Below, piece after piece: positions 12,786-13,579 of a stretch of DNA of 13,579 nt (positions are counted from its first letter, which is position 1; every line of letters begins with the position of its first letter). The notes beneath the pieces were generated by a model. The model had not been told where the DNA came from, ran no database searches, and saw only the letters and a program-made list of their open reading frames with translations. A program made the position numbers and the translations under genes. The DNA is taken from positions 1 to 13,579 of the forward strand of contig CAKTUP010000050.1 in assembly GCA_934621705.1 (NCBI GenBank). The letters are read 5' to 3'. The DNA is from an uncultured Petrimonas sp. (GTDB taxonomy: Bacteria > Bacteroidota > Bacteroidia > Bacteroidales > Dysgonomonadaceae).

Positions 12786-13579
12786 AATCGTTGTTATAGC
12801 CCTGTTTCTCTTTGTTTTCGTTACTGCTTTCGGCCAAAACAGCGGAAATAAATCCCAAAATTTGGTGGAGCGCAAACGAAATATCGATACTTCGGCATCG
12901 AGAATAAAGCTGTCTTTAAACGCTTATTCGTTCAACAAGGAACTCGATAATTACGTAAAAGGCAACGAAGGCGATAAAATGACGATTTTCGACCTGATAG
13001 ATTTTTGTTCTTTACACAACATCCCGGCTGTGGATATCACCGGATATTATTTCCCGGGTTATCCCGAAATTCCATCTGACGATTACATTTTCGCCGTAAA
13101 GCGATACGCGCACTTGAAAGGCGTGGATATCAGCGGAACCGGCGTTCGCAATAATTTCGCCAATCCCGACAAAGCCGCCCGTGAAAAAGACGTGGAACTG
13201 GTGAAAAAATGGATAGACGTGGCAGCAAAACTGGGAGCTCCGGTTATTCGTGTGTTTTCGGGAACAGTTCCGGAAGGTTACGAAAACAATTGGAAAGTGC
13301 CCGCCGACTGGATGGTGGAATGCCTGAAAGAATGTGTCGCTTACGGAGCCAAACGCGGCGTGATAGTGGGCGTTCAAAACCACGGAGATATGCTGAAAAC
13401 TGCCGATGAAACCATCCAAATCATAAAGGCCGTTGATTCGCCCTGGATTGGCGTGATCGTGGATACCGGAAATTTTAAGGTGGAAGATCCTTACAAAGAC
13501 ATCGAAAAAGTAATGCCCTATGCGGTTAATTTTCAATTAAAGGAAAGCGCTTTCGGGACCAACAGCGCCGTGAGAATAG
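12778..13579 (+). CDS. Secreted sugar phosphate isomerase/epimerase-like TIM-barrel protein (C-terminus beyond window)
   Basis: 267 codons are visible before the right edge. Residues 1-19 are a signal peptide (MNKIVVIALFLFVFVTAFG|Q), so the product is exported. The rest is an AP-endonuclease-2-type TIM barrel: SLNAYSFNKEL, LHNIPAVDITGYYFPGYP, DISGTGVRNNF, GAPVIRVFSG, VGVQNHGD, IGVIVDTGNF and FQLKES are successive barrel strands. The family isomerises or epimerises sugars, often after glycan breakdown; the exact substrate cannot be told. At the first metal-ligand strand there is Gln (VQNH) where many members have Glu. The ATG at 12778 overlaps the FolK-like stop, so translation is probably coupled. 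An opposite-strand ORF here is a shadow. Confidence 0.9.
   Translation, partial: MNKIVVIALFLFVFVTAFGQNSGNKSQNLVERKRNIDTSASRIKLSLNAYSFNKELDNYVKGNEGDKMTIFDLIDFCSLHNIPAVDITGYYFPGYPEIPSDDYIFAVKRYAHLKGVDISGTGVRNNFANPDKAAREKDVELVKKWIDVAAKLGAPVIRVFSGTVPEGYENNWKVPADWMVECLKECVAYGAKRGVIVGVQNHGDMLKTADETIQIIKAVDSPWIGVIVDTGNFKVEDPYKDIEKVMPYAVNFQLKESAFGTNSAVRI

Noticed and set aside
13012..13536. Minus-strand ORF of 174 codons opposite the TIM-barrel gene
   Set aside because: The plus strand encodes a clear signal peptide and barrel motifs. The minus-strand product is His/Phe/Ile-rich without recognisable motifs, a typical shadow ORF.
1..13579. CRISPR array, tRNA/rRNA, insertion sequence or prophage
   Set aside because: I found no regularly spaced repeats, transposase or integrase motifs, cloverleaf or rRNA segments on either strand. 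I read the sequence by eye and did not run a tRNA or Rfam search.

Overview
The window reads as a chromosomal segment of a Bacteroidota bacterium, most likely order Bacteroidales. Three things point there. Many genes are preceded by the Bacteroidota housekeeping promoter (TTTG about 19-21 nt upstream of TAnnTTTG). Most starts lack a strong Shine-Dalgarno. The gene set (ammonia-dependent AsnA, short AMP nucleosidase, stand-alone HsdR-N protein, PyrK/PyrD class 1B, NfeD) is typical of the group. This assignment is inference; there is no rRNA or other marker in the window.

Layout. Positions 1-2354 (minus strand) carry asnA, a 111-nt nested hairpin, ung, and a glutathione peroxidase that runs off the left edge. 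Positions 2473-4145 (minus) carry the overlapping pyrK-pyrD pair for dihydroorotate oxidation. Next on the minus strand come a signal-peptide-bearing methyltransferase (4296-4829), an APC-family amino acid permease (4933-6351) with a structured leader of about 160 nt, and an Xre-type regulator (6691-7149). From 7150 to 7973 there are 824 bp of very AT-rich DNA holding a 21-bp dyad, repeated promoter-like octamers and one possible 48-codon ORF. A lipoprotein-type glutathione peroxidase (7974-8534, plus) then meets holA tail to tail. Upstream of holA on the same strand is the AMP nucleosidase gene, which is divergent from a stand-alone HsdR-N (PD-(D/E)XK) protein. An NfeD-type membrane protease (10914-12308, minus) is divergent from a truncated FolK-like gene. 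The latter overlaps a secreted TIM-barrel sugar isomerase/epimerase-like gene that runs off the right edge.

The genes are mainly housekeeping: pyrimidine and asparagine synthesis, purine salvage, DNA repair and replication, and peroxide defence. I see no phage, IS element, CRISPR array, tRNA or rRNA, and no convincing new multi-gene system. The most interesting items are non-coding or sub-gene in scale. They are the 111-nt hairpin after asnA whose three mismatches all become G-U pairs in only one strand's RNA, the inverted repeat at the predicted 5' end of the permease transcript, the dyad upstream of the Xre gene, the apparently exported SAM methyltransferase, and the FolK-like protein lacking normal substrate residues. 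For several genes (asnA, holA, amn, folK-like) promoter or repeat positions show that the true start lies downstream of the longest-ORF start.
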